NCBI GenBank assembly: GCA_034178705.1 | Contig: JAXFQY010000104.1 | Coordinates: 21,829 to 85,828, forward strand | From: RUG12395 sp034178705 | GTDB taxonomy: Bacteria; Bacillota; Clostridia; Oscillospirales; CAG-272 | Reading direction: 5' to 3' | Length of the DNA: 64,000 nucleotides | In this document: positions 42,958 through 50,473 of the stretch, in pieces | How the letters are laid out: every line of letters starts with the position of its first letter | Numbering within the stretch: the first letter of the stretch is position 1 | Made by a program: the position numbers and the translations under genes | Notes under the pieces: generated by a model | What the model was told of the DNA's origin: nothing | The model's input: the letters and a program-made list of their open reading frames with translations, nothing else | The model's database searches: none

Positions 42958-43464
42958 TTATATTATAACTCTTTTGAACGGTAATTTGCAAGTATTCTCA
43001 AGCATTATTTTCAAAGCTTCTTCAACTGCCCGGGTTCGTACTCCGGTACGGTCGGTCCCGGTGAGATGAAAAACTGCGGCCTCCTCACCTTTTTCCGAGG
43101 AAAATCCGATCCAGACGGTACCGACGGGCTTTTCCGATGTGCCGCCGCCCGGGCCTGCAATTCCGGTTGTGGAAAGAGCGGCATCTGCTCCGAATCGCAG
43201 CCGCGCTCCCCGTGCCATTTCACATGCTGTTTCTCGGGAAACGGCACCGAAACGGGCGAGCGTTTCGGGGGATACGCCAAGAAGAGCGGTTTTGGCGCTG
43301 TTCGCGTAGGAAACAACACCGCCGAGAAAAATTTCCGAGGCACCGGGTACGGAGACAATCCGGGAGGCAAGCATACCGCCCGTGCAGGATTCTGCGCAGG
43401 CAAGCGTGAGATGTTTTTCGGCAAGGAGTTTGACCAGCACCTCTTCCGGTGCGCGCACTTCCAT
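42958..43464 (-). CDS. pncC: Nicotinamide-nucleotide amidase (CinA C-terminal domain)
   Basis: About 168 residues from ATG 43464, one base after the glyA stop; the open frame continues into glyA as shadow. ACAESCTGGMLASRIVSVPGAS is the PncC active-site motif with the nucleophilic Ser, followed by GGVVSYANSAKTALLGVSPETL and STTGIAGPGGGTSEKPVGTVWIG. It recycles NMN to NaMN after DNA-ligase reactions. Only the amidase domain is present, without the MoCF-like N-terminal half of full CinA. Transcribed with glyA. Confidence 0.92.
   Translation of the reverse strand: MEVRAPEEVLVKLLAEKHLTLACAESCTGGMLASRIVSVPGASEIFLGGVVSYANSAKTALLGVSPETLARFGAVSRETACEMARGARLRFGADAALSTTGIAGPGGGTSEKPVGTVWIGFSSEKGEEAAVFHLTGTDRTGVRTRAVEEALKIMLENTCKLPFKRVII
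42962..42991 (-). promoter_or_regulatory. pfkA promoter
   Basis: Minus strand TTGCAA (42991-42986) and TATAAT (42967-42962) with an 18-base spacer; the -35 lies within the last codons of pncC. Confidence 0.65.
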
Positions 43465-43465
43465 G

Positions 43466-44710
43466 TCAGTCAAAGAGCGGATATCTGCGGCAGATTTCGG
43501 TGACCTCCGCACGGCAGTAATCCGCACTGTTTTCAAAATCAAAGGCAGTGAGTTTGATCAGATGCGCAATGGTTTTCATGTCGTCGGTGCCGAGACCGCG
43601 GGTGGTAACGGCGGGGGTACCGAGACGGATACCGCTTGTCTGGAAGGGAGAACGGTTATCGCCCGGGACGGCGTTTTTGTTTACCGTGATATAGACCTCA
43701 TCCAGTCGGTGCTCCAGTTCCTTCCCCGTCAGCTCCTCTCCGCGCAGATCAATCAGCATCAGGTGATTGTCGGTACCGCCGGAAACCAGACGGAAGCCTT
43801 CTGCCTTCAGCGCATCGGCGAGAGCATGCGCGTTGTCGATTACCCGTTGCTGGTATTCCTTGAATTCCGGCTTCAGCGCTTCCCCAAAGCAGACAGCCTT
43901 GGCGGCGATGATATGCTCAAGCGGACCGCCCTGCGTTCCCGGAAAGATTGCCTGGTCAATGGTTTTGGCCAGCTCCTCCCGGCAGAGAATCATACCGCCG
44001 CGCGGCCCCCGCAGGGTTTTGTGTGTCGTTGTTGTGACAACGTCGGCATACGGAACGGGAGACGGGTGAAGCCCTGCTGCGACCAGTCCTGCGATATGTG
44101 CCATATCAACCATCAGTCGGGCACCGACGGAGTGGGCAATTTCCGCAATACGGGGAAAATCGATCACGCGCGGATAGGCAGAGGCCCCCGCAACGATCAG
44201 CTTCGGGCGATGCTCCCGGGCGAGCCGCTCCAGGGCATCGTAATCAATAAGATGGGTTTCGGGATTCAGTCCGTAGGGGACAAAATGATAGGTCTTGCCG
44301 GAGAAGTTTACCGGACTTCCGTGGGTCAGGTGCCCGCCCTCTGCGAGGCTCATTCCCATGACGGTATCGCCGGGATTCAGGAGGGCAACATAGACGGCGG
44401 TGTTTGCCTGCGCGCCGCTGTGCGGCTGCACATTGGCGTGTTCGGCACCGAACAGACGGCAGGCGCGTGTGCGTGCAAGCTCCTCAACGACGTCGATACA
44501 TTCGCAGCCGCCGTAGTAACGGTGTCCGGGGTAGCCCTCTGCATATTTGTTTGTGAGAATGGAACCTGCAGCCAGCAGGACGGCATCGCTTACAACATTT
44601 TCCGATGCAATCAGCTCAAGTCCCCGCCGGGCGCGGCAGAGCTCGGACAGTACAGCGTCTCCGACTTCCGGATCGAGAGCGCGGAGCGCATTGATGCTTT
44701 CTGTAATCAT
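43466..44710 (-). CDS. glyA: Serine hydroxymethyltransferase
   Basis: About 414 residues from ATG 44710 with AAAGGAG upstream. LELIASENVVSDAVLLAAGS and KYAEGYPGHRYYGGCE are N-terminal signatures; VVTTTTHKTLRGPRGG carries the PLP Lys. It interconverts serine and glycine, feeding one-carbon units, which fits with metK elsewhere in the window. The promoter is shared back-to-back with minD (divergent). pncC follows after one base. Confidence 0.97.
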   Translation of the reverse strand: MITESINALRALDPEVGDAVLSELCRARRGLELIASENVVSDAVLLAAGSILTNKYAEGYPGHRYYGGCECIDVVEELARTRACRLFGAEHANVQPHSGAQANTAVYVALLNPGDTVMGMSLAEGGHLTHGSPVNFSGKTYHFVPYGLNPETHLIDYDALERLAREHRPKLIVAGASAYPRVIDFPRIAEIAHSVGARLMVDMAHIAGLVAAGLHPSPVPYADVVTTTTHKTLRGPRGGMILCREELAKTIDQAIFPGTQGGPLEHIIAAKAVCFGEALKPEFKEYQQRVIDNAHALADALKAEGFRLVSGGTDNHLMLIDLRGEELTGKELEHRLDEVYITVNKNAVPGDNRSPFQTSGIRLGTPAVTTRGLGTDDMKTIAHLIKLTAFDFENSADYCRAEVTEICRRYPLFD

Positions 44711-44761
44711 GGGAATACTCCTTTCGGAACCTTGGGATGAAGACTGAATAAAATTGAATAT

Positions 44762-44790
44762 ATTATATCGTTGTTCCTGTAAAAATACAA
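44762..44790 (-). promoter_or_regulatory. glyA promoter
   Basis: Minus strand TTGTAT (44790-44785), 17-base spacer, TATAAT (44767-44762). Confidence 0.75.
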
Positions 44791-44890
44791 GAAGAAAATG
44801 CAAAGTGCGGACAAAAATTCCATAATCATTGCCTGTCCGGTGATTTCGGCAAAACTACTGTATATATAGTAAGAATATTTTTAATTATTA

Positions 44891-44920
44891 TTGACACCGC
44901 GCAAAAATAAATGTTATAAT
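44891..44920 (+). promoter_or_regulatory. minD promoter
   Basis: TTGACA 44891-44896, 18-base spacer, TATAAT 44915-44920. Confidence 0.8.
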
Positions 44921-44955
44921 ACTATGGAATATGCAGGTGCGGTGACGGAGGACCC

Positions 44956-45765
44956 ATGGAAGAGACCAAACGCATACTTGTGACGTCCTGCAAGGGCGGT
45001 GTCGGAAAGTCGACCGTGGCAGCCAATCTGTCCGGCGCTCTCGCGCGGCGCGGCAGAAAGGTTCTGCTGGTGGATATGGATCTCGGCAATCGCAGTCTGG
45101 ACATTATGCTCGGGATGGAAGACAATGCCCTTTTCGATATTTCCGATGTTGCGGAGCACCGCGCGGAGGCCGCGCGTGCTGTCCTTAGAAGTGAGCAACG
45201 ACCCGGTCTTGCCTTCTGTGCCGCTCCGTATCTGTATGACGGTAAAATGACGGAAGAGAATTTCGGCGAGGCTCTTTCCGCGCTTGAAGCGGAGGTCGAG
45301 CCGGACTTTACCGTTCTGGATACCTCCGGCGGAGCAGATTGCTCCGTCCTTCTGTGCGCTTCCGCAGCACAAAGCGCTCTGATTGTTACAACGCCGGCAC
45401 CGGCGGCGGTTCGCGCGGCGGAAAAGTCCGGAGAACTGCTTACCGATGCAGGGGTTACTGATCTTATGCTGATTGTCAGCGGGATGGAACCCGATTGGCG
45501 CTCAGCGGGAGAGCATTACGGTGTGAATGAAATGATCGACCGGACGGCTGTGCGGATTGTCGGAATCGTACCGCGAGATGCCCGGCTTGCGCTTCTTTCG
45601 GAGCGCGGAAAGCTTTGCGGGGAGGATCGGAAGCTCCGCTCCTGTGCAGAGCGCGCCTTTGAGAATATCGCTGACAGGCTTTGCGGGGAATCGGTTCCGC
45701 TGCTTGCCGGTGTCCGGGGTGTAAGAAACAGAAAAAAACTGCTTCTTGCGGGTTTCCGCGGATAA
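44956..45765 (+). CDS. minD: MinD-type septum-site ATPase
   Basis: 269 residues, ACGGAGG before the ATG. The deviant Walker A CKGGVGKST (12-20) with both Lys residues is typical of MinD/ParA. VLLVDMDLGNRSLDIMLGME and DISDVAEH follow the MinD order, and DFTVLDTSGGAD covers Walker B. The very C-terminus (RNRKKLLLAGFRG) is basic and hydrophobic, which could be a membrane-targeting helix. It would place the division inhibitor MinC, but minC and minE are not adjacent: a methylglyoxal-synthase-like gene follows at once. A non-Min role for this ParA-family ATPase cannot be excluded. Confidence 0.8.
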   Translation: MEETKRILVTSCKGGVGKSTVAANLSGALARRGRKVLLVDMDLGNRSLDIMLGMEDNALFDISDVAEHRAEAARAVLRSEQRPGLAFCAAPYLYDGKMTEENFGEALSALEAEVEPDFTVLDTSGGADCSVLLCASAAQSALIVTTPAPAAVRAAEKSGELLTDAGVTDLMLIVSGMEPDWRSAGEHYGVNEMIDRTAVRIVGIVPRDARLALLSERGKLCGEDRKLRSCAERAFENIADRLCGESVPLLAGVRGVRNRKKLLLAGFRG

Positions 45766-45792
45766 AGAATCAGGAAAGGATACGGGGACAAA

Positions 45793-46230
45793 ATGGAAAT
45801 CGCAATTATTGCCAGTGACTCTAAAAAAGAATTAATGACGCAGTTCTGTATTGCGTACTGCGGAATTCTCAGCAAGCATCACCTTTGTGCAACCCTGAAA
45901 ACAGGAAACTATATCGAAGAAGCAACCGGACTGAAGATTGAAAAACTGCTTTCCGGACCTCATGGCGGGGAACAACAGATCGCCTCCCGCATCTCCTATA
46001 ATGAAATTGACATTCTGCTTTATTTCCGCAGTACCACCCCCAAGGCGGAGTTCGATGAGGCTGAGTATCAGTTGCTGCGTCTTTGCGATGTGCATAATAT
46101 TCCGATGGCAACCAATATTGCTACTGCCGAGGTTTTGATCTGCGCACTCCAGCGCGGAGACCTTGACTGGCGGGAAATTGTAAACCCGCGCTCGGACTAC
46201 AATCTGCGCCGCCGCAGAATGATGAAATAA
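45793..46230 (+). CDS. Methylglyoxal synthase-like protein with altered active-site residues
   Basis: 145 residues. The fold and length match MgsA: IAIIASDSKKELM, LSGPHGGEQQIASRI, DILLYFRSTTPKAEFDE and HNIPMATNIATAEVLI follow the family order. Compared with E. coli MgsA, recalled from memory, several catalytic positions differ: AHD is ASD (His to Ser), GGDQQ is GGEQQ (catalytic Asp to Glu), FFWDP is YFRST, and the His of PHDPD is Phe. It may therefore bind a phosphate ligand without making methylglyoxal. Its position 27 bases after minD matches the minCDE-rodA-mgsA order of many Clostridia with the middle genes missing. Confidence 0.8.
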   Translation: MEIAIIASDSKKELMTQFCIAYCGILSKHHLCATLKTGNYIEEATGLKIEKLLSGPHGGEQQIASRISYNEIDILLYFRSTTPKAEFDEAEYQLLRLCDVHNIPMATNIATAEVLICALQRGDLDWREIVNPRSDYNLRRRRMMK

Positions 46231-46245
46231 AGTCGGTTTTCTTGG

Positions 46246-46275
46246 GCCTCTGCCGCTGTTTTCCGCGGCAGAGGC
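46246..46275 (+). terminator. Hairpin after the mgsA-like gene
   Basis: An 11-bp perfect stem (46246-46256 with 46265-46275) directly abutting the -35 of the T-box promoter; weak T-content, so termination is probable rather than certain. Confidence 0.5.
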
Positions 46276-46304
46276 TTGACAATTTCCGCAATTTGTTGTA
46301 TAAT
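46276..46304 (+). promoter_or_regulatory. Consensus promoter of the T-box leader
   Basis: TTGACA 46276-46281, 17-base spacer, TATAAT 46299-46304: full consensus. Confidence 0.9.
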
Positions 46305-46310
46305 GTCTGA

Positions 46311-46516
46311 AACGGTAAGGGACACGCCCTTCCGACACCGCCGTACAGAGAGGGGGACCCCGGCTGAAAATCCTCCCGGCAGGACAGAAACGGTACCGCC
46401 CGTATCACGGTGATAGTCCGTCTTTTGAATAAAACCGAAGGAGTGAAAAACTCGGGTGGAACCGTACGGTACGCCGTACCCCGAAGGCAGAGACGCCTTC
46501 GGGATTTTTGTTTTTT
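46311..46516 (+). promoter_or_regulatory. T-box leader, probably threonine-specific
   Basis: Stem I shows the conserved AGAGAG (46357 region), the GGCTGAAAAT distal loop and a GAA followed by ACG and, slightly later, ACC, both threonine codons. The T-box itself is CGGGTGGAACCGTACGG near 46453-46469; its TGGA pairs with an uncharged tRNA ending in UCCA, as in Gram-positive tRNA-Thr. A terminator (stem 46480-46488 with 46495-46503, then T's to 46516) follows. Threonine specificity is inferred from these codons and from thrS downstream; the exact specifier needs a covariance fold. Confidence 0.88.
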
Positions 46517-46525
46517 GGGAGAATT

Positions 46526-47731
46526 ATGGACGGAATGAAGAAAAGCACCGTTGTGCTCCGGCGGTGCGAAACCTATGAAAAGGCGGATGTCGGTGCTGCG
46601 GTGTCCGACTGTATCGATGCGCTTGGCGGAGCGGATGTTCTTTTCCCGGACAAGGGGGCGCGCATCCTGATCAAACCGAATCTGCTGACCCGGGCTGCTC
46701 CCGAAAAGGCGGTGACCACTCATCCGTCCGTGTTTGGGGCTGTCTGCCGGTATCTGCGGGAGGCCGGGTGCACGGAGCTCTCTTACGGAGATTCCCCCGG
46801 GACCCACTTTGCCGGTGTGAAGAATACGGCTGAGGCGTGCGGCATTGCCGCAGAGGCGGAGCAATGCGGTGTTTCTCTCGGTGATTTTGAAGGCGGAGAG
46901 GAAACGCCTTTTCCCGACGGCATTACTGCGAAAAGCTTTGTAATCACGCATGCGGCACTGTCCTGTGACCGGATTGTCAATGTCTGCAAGTTGAAAACCC
47001 ATATGCTTGAGCGGATGACGGGAGCCCAGAAAAATCTATTCGGTATTGTTTACGGCTTCAATAAGGGTGCGACTCACGTCAAGTATCCGAACTCGGTGGA
47101 GTTTGCCCGAGCACTTGCGGATCTTAACCGTTTCCGACCGCCCGTACTGCATATTATGGATGCTGTGGTTGCCATGGAGGGAAACGGTCCCTCCGGCGGA
47201 GTCCCGCGGGATATGGGCTGGATTCTTGCTTCAACCGACCCGGTTGCACTGGATACCGTTGCCTGTACTTTGATTTCGCTCGATCCCGCGTTGGTTCCTA
47301 CCAATGAAATCGGGGCAGAGTACGGGGTCGGACATACAGCCTCGGAGAAAATCGAGGTGTTGCTTCTCGACGGAGCACACAGGGAGACACTTACTCTTGC
47401 TGAGGTGGCAGAACGGTACTCCGTTCCGGATTTCGACGTTTATCGCGGCAGTCAGGATAAGGGCGAGATCAAACAGCTGAAACCCTTCCGGAGATTCCTG
47501 GATAAGCGCCCGGTAATCAATGCCGAAAAGTGTGTCGGCTGCGGTGTCTGCGTCGAAAGCTGCCCCCAGAAGCCGAAGGCAGTTGCTTTCCCGAAAGGGA
47601 AAAAAGTCCCCCGCTATAATTACCGCCTGTGCATCAAGTGCTTCTGCTGTCAGGAAATGTGCCCGCGGCATGCGATTTCCGCGCAAACGCCGCGGCTTGC
47701 CCGTTTGATTGACCGCAACTGGAAACTATAA
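46526..47731 (+). CDS. DUF362 protein with C-terminal 4Fe-4S ferredoxin domain
   Basis: About 401 residues from ATG 46526 (GGGAG upstream). The DUF362 domain occupies about residues 1-310: RILIKPNLL, SYGDSPGTHFAGVKNT, RIVNVCKLKTHMLERMTGAQKNLFG and HIMDAVVAMEGNGPSGG are family motifs. The C-terminal part has two CxxCxxCxxxCP clusters (CVGCGVCVESCP and CIKCFCCQEMCP) for two 4Fe-4S centres. No signal peptide. DUF362/ferredoxin proteins are common in anaerobes but have no established reaction; an electron-transfer or metal-handling role is likely. It lies between the T-box and thrS, so it is controlled as part of the threonyl-tRNA response. Confidence 0.85.
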   Translation: MDGMKKSTVVLRRCETYEKADVGAAVSDCIDALGGADVLFPDKGARILIKPNLLTRAAPEKAVTTHPSVFGAVCRYLREAGCTELSYGDSPGTHFAGVKNTAEACGIAAEAEQCGVSLGDFEGGEETPFPDGITAKSFVITHAALSCDRIVNVCKLKTHMLERMTGAQKNLFGIVYGFNKGATHVKYPNSVEFARALADLNRFRPPVLHIMDAVVAMEGNGPSGGVPRDMGWILASTDPVALDTVACTLISLDPALVPTNEIGAEYGVGHTASEKIEVLLLDGAHRETLTLAEVAERYSVPDFDVYRGSQDKGEIKQLKPFRRFLDKRPVINAEKCVGCGVCVESCPQKPKAVAFPKGKKVPRYNYRLCIKCFCCQEMCPRHAISAQTPRLARLIDRNWKL

Positions 47732-47769
47732 CGATTAAATAGAATTGAAAGCATAGAAAGGAAAACAGT

Positions 47770-49668
47770 ATGTTGACTATCAGATTTGCCGGAAACGCAG
47801 TAAGCGTTCCCGAAAACAGCACGGTTTATGAGGCGGCGAGTGCTGCGGGTGTTATGACCCGTGAGGTTCTTTCCGCGGGCATCGGAGGGGAGATCGTGGA
47901 TCTTACCCATCCGCTGACGGAGGACTGCGACGTTAAGCTGTATACCTTCGAGGACGCGGAGGGCAAAAAAACCTTCTGGCATACCGCGTCTCACATTCTT
48001 GCGCAGGCGGTCAAGCGCGTTTTCCCGGAGATCAAGCTGACGATCGGACCGGCAATTGACAACGGCTTCTACTACGATTTTGACACGCCGTCTCCTCTGA
48101 CCCCGGACGACCTTGCGAAAATTGAAGCGGAAATGGCGAAAATCGTCAAGGAGAATCTCCGGATTGAGCGCTTCACGCTGCCGCGTGAGCAGGCAAATGC
48201 GCTTATGGAGGAAAAAGAAGAGCCGTGGAAGGTCCTGCTGATCCGCCGCGTTCCCGAAGGGGAGGACATCTCCTTCTACCGGCAGGGTGAGTTTGTCGAT
48301 TTGTGTGCGGGGCCGCACCTCTTTTCCACCGGGGCGGTAAAGGCATTTAAGTTGCTTCAGTGCACCGGTGCCTATTGGGAGGGCGATGCCAAGAACAAAA
48401 TGCTTCAGCGGGTTTACGGTATTGCATTCCCGAAAAAAGCGGAGCTTGAGGAATATCTGAAGCGCATGGAGGAAGCTAAGCTTCGTGACCATCGCAAGCT
48501 CGGACGCGAGCTGGATCTGTTCGATATTTATGACGAAGGACCCGGTTTCCCGTTCTTCCTGCCGAAGGGAATGGTGCTACGCAATCTTTTGGAAGACTAC
48601 TGGCGTTCCGAGCACGCAAAACGCGGCTATCAGGAGATCAAAACTCCGATTCTCCTGAATGAGGAGCTGTGGCATCGCAGCGGTCACTGGGATCACTATA
48701 AGGACAACATGTACACGACGAAAATCGACGATGCCGATTTCGCACTGAAGCCGATGAACTGCCCGGGCGGCATGCTCGTCTATAAGCGCAGGATCCATTC
48801 CTACCGCGATCTTCCGCAGCGCATGGCGGAGCTGGGGCTTGTCCATCGGCACGAGCTTTCCGGAACGCTGCACGGGTTGATGCGCGTCCGCTGCTTCACA
48901 CAGGATGATGCCCATATTTTCATGACCCCCGATCAGATCGAAAGCGAGATTTTCGGTGTTATGGAGCTGATTGACAGCTTCTATAATACCTTTGGCTTCA
49001 AGTATAAGATGGAGCTTTCCACTCGTCCGGAGAACTCAATGGGAAGCGATGAGGATTGGGAGACGGCGACTTCCGCGTTGCGCCGCGCACTTGACAAAAC
49101 CGGAAAGCCCTATGTCATCAACGAGGGGGACGGCGCATTCTACGGTCCGAAGATCGACTTTCACCTTGAGGACAGCATCGGGAGAACCTGGCAGTGCGGG
49201 ACCATTCAGCTGGACTTCCAGATGCCGGAGCGCTTCGATCTCTCCTACATCGGAAAGGATAATGAACGGCATCGCCCGGTTATGATCCATCGTGTTGTCT
49301 TCGGCTCAATTGAGCGTTTCATCGCCATTATTACCGAGCATTTCGCAGGCGCGTTTCCGGCATGGCTGGCTCCGGTTCAGGTCCGCGTCATGCCTGTCGT
49401 TGATGCCGCAGGCGATTATGCACAGAGAATTATCGACCGTCTGACTGAGGCGGGCTTCCGTGTGGATTCCGATTTCCGTAATGAGAAAATCGGCTATAAA
49501 ATCCGCGAAGCGCAGCTTCAGAAGCTTCCCTATATGCTCGTCGTCGGGGAAAAGGAGGCGGCGGCCAATACCGTTTCTGTCCGCAACCGAAAGGGAGAGA
49601 ATGCCACGATGACGCTGGATGAATTCATCGCCCGCCTGACCGAAGAGGTCGCAACTAAGGCACGGTAA
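47770..49668 (+). CDS. thrS: Threonyl-tRNA synthetase
   Basis: 632 residues, normal length, with AGAAAGGA before the ATG. An N-terminal TGS domain (about 1-60) is followed by the editing domain with HTASHILAQAVKR (the HxxxH of the second additional domain), then the class II catalytic core: motif 2 around MRVRCFTQDDAHIF and motif 3 HRVVFGSIERFIA. The zinc ligand region is NCPGGMLVYK. The C-terminal anticodon domain begins WLAPVQVRVMPVVD. It charges tRNA-Thr. Expression would follow the T-box leader 1.3 kb upstream, across the DUF362 gene. Confidence 0.98.
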   Translation: MLTIRFAGNAVSVPENSTVYEAASAAGVMTREVLSAGIGGEIVDLTHPLTEDCDVKLYTFEDAEGKKTFWHTASHILAQAVKRVFPEIKLTIGPAIDNGFYYDFDTPSPLTPDDLAKIEAEMAKIVKENLRIERFTLPREQANALMEEKEEPWKVLLIRRVPEGEDISFYRQGEFVDLCAGPHLFSTGAVKAFKLLQCTGAYWEGDAKNKMLQRVYGIAFPKKAELEEYLKRMEEAKLRDHRKLGRELDLFDIYDEGPGFPFFLPKGMVLRNLLEDYWRSEHAKRGYQEIKTPILLNEELWHRSGHWDHYKDNMYTTKIDDADFALKPMNCPGGMLVYKRRIHSYRDLPQRMAELGLVHRHELSGTLHGLMRVRCFTQDDAHIFMTPDQIESEIFGVMELIDSFYNTFGFKYKMELSTRPENSMGSDEDWETATSALRRALDKTGKPYVINEGDGAFYGPKIDFHLEDSIGRTWQCGTIQLDFQMPERFDLSYIGKDNERHRPVMIHRVVFGSIERFIAIITEHFAGAFPAWLAPVQVRVMPVVDAAGDYAQRIIDRLTEAGFRVDSDFRNEKIGYKIREAQLQKLPYMLVVGEKEAAANTVSVRNRKGENATMTLDEFIARLTEEVATKAR

Positions 49669-49744
49669 CCCTGCGCTTTTCCGGAAAGAGAAGCTCACGG
49701 GGAGACTTTTTGCATGGATTCCGGGCTTCCTTCGAATACCCTCG

Positions 49745-49774
49745 GACCCCGCCGGTCGAATGGCCGGCGGGGTC
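49745..49774 (+). terminator. Terminator of thrS
   Basis: An 11-bp GC-rich stem (49745-49755 with 49764-49774), weak T-run. The 49669-49970 gap holds only this and the next hairpin. Confidence 0.6.
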
Positions 49775-49922
49775 TGTTATCCGCAGAAGGATGATTGTGC
49801 TTTCCTGCTCAGGGCTGGAGAAGCATTCGGGATTGCGTTTTGGGGTGTTGATACGGATGATGAGCTTTTTTGCTTTCTGCCTTAAGCGAGTTTCCTTTCC
49901 GTATCAATAGAAGATCAGATAT

Positions 49923-49955
49923 AAAAAGGGCTGTCCCATGAGACAGCCCTTTTTT
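49923..49955. terminator. Terminator of the Cys-rich small membrane gene, bidirectional form
   Basis: A 13-base stem (49923-49935 with 49942-49954), A-run and T-run on either side. Confidence 0.85.
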
Positions 49956-49970
49956 GACCTTGTTTTGGTG

Positions 49971-50267
49971 TCAGGCGTTTTCGGCGTTATTTTCAGGCGC
50001 GCCCTCGGGGGCGGCATCGTTCGGAAAGCCGCATTCGCACGGACCCTCATCGGGTACGTCAGAGCCGCTTTCCCCGCATTCGCAGGATTCGCCGCAGCAA
50101 CAGTCCTTTTCTGACTTTTTCGCTGCCAGCTTGGCGCGCGTTTTCTCAAGAATCGTTTTGATGGCTACGCTGACGGCACAAGCAGCAACAATCGCGCCGA
50201 TAATAATCAAGACGGTCTTGAGAATATCGCATTTGGAATCGTTTTTGCAGTTGAATTTCCGACACAT
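49971..50267 (-). CDS. Small membrane protein with Cys-rich acidic tail
   Basis: About 98 residues from ATG 50267 (AAAGGGTGG eight bases upstream; GTG 50279 alternative). The N-terminus contains three Cys residues (CRKFNCKNDSKC), then one membrane segment (about 15-37, ILKTVLIIIGAIVAACAV), a basic helix, and an acidic tail with CCCGESCECGE and CECG, seven Cys in about 25 residues. The tail could bind a metal or iron-sulfur centre, or form disulfides if outside. I recognise no family. It has its own promoter and terminator, which argues that it is a genuine gene. Confidence 0.65.
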   Translation of the reverse strand: MCRKFNCKNDSKCDILKTVLIIIGAIVAACAVSVAIKTILEKTRAKLAAKKSEKDCCCGESCECGESGSDVPDEGPCECGFPNDAAPEGAPENNAENA

Positions 50268-50304
50268 AATAAGAACCACCCTTTCCTGTTTCTCTTTCTC
50301 TTAT

Positions 50305-50333
50305 ATTGTATCCATTCATGTCTAAAAATGCAA
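50305..50333 (-). promoter_or_regulatory. Promoter of the Cys-rich membrane gene
   Basis: Minus strand TTGCAT (50333-50328), 17-base spacer, TACAAT (50310-50305). Confidence 0.75.
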
Positions 50334-50380
50334 GTCTCAAAGAAGTTTTTTTGTGAAGAACTTTTCGGGGATGCAATGCT

Positions 50381-50409
50381 TGATTTTCCGCACGGGGCAT
50401 TGTATAATA
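50381..50409 (+). promoter_or_regulatory. Promoter of the PfkB-like to HlyD-like gene run
   Basis: TTGATT 50381-50386, 17-base spacer, TATAAT 50404-50409, 64 bases before the start codon. Confidence 0.75.
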
Positions 50410-50473
50410 TACTAAATAATAGGTGTATTATAGGCAGCGCACAGTCGTAAGCATCGGAACGGAGGAAAAACGG

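Noticed and set aside
49710..49910. 66-codon frame downstream of thrS
   Set aside because: It spans the thrS terminator hairpin and has no start signals.
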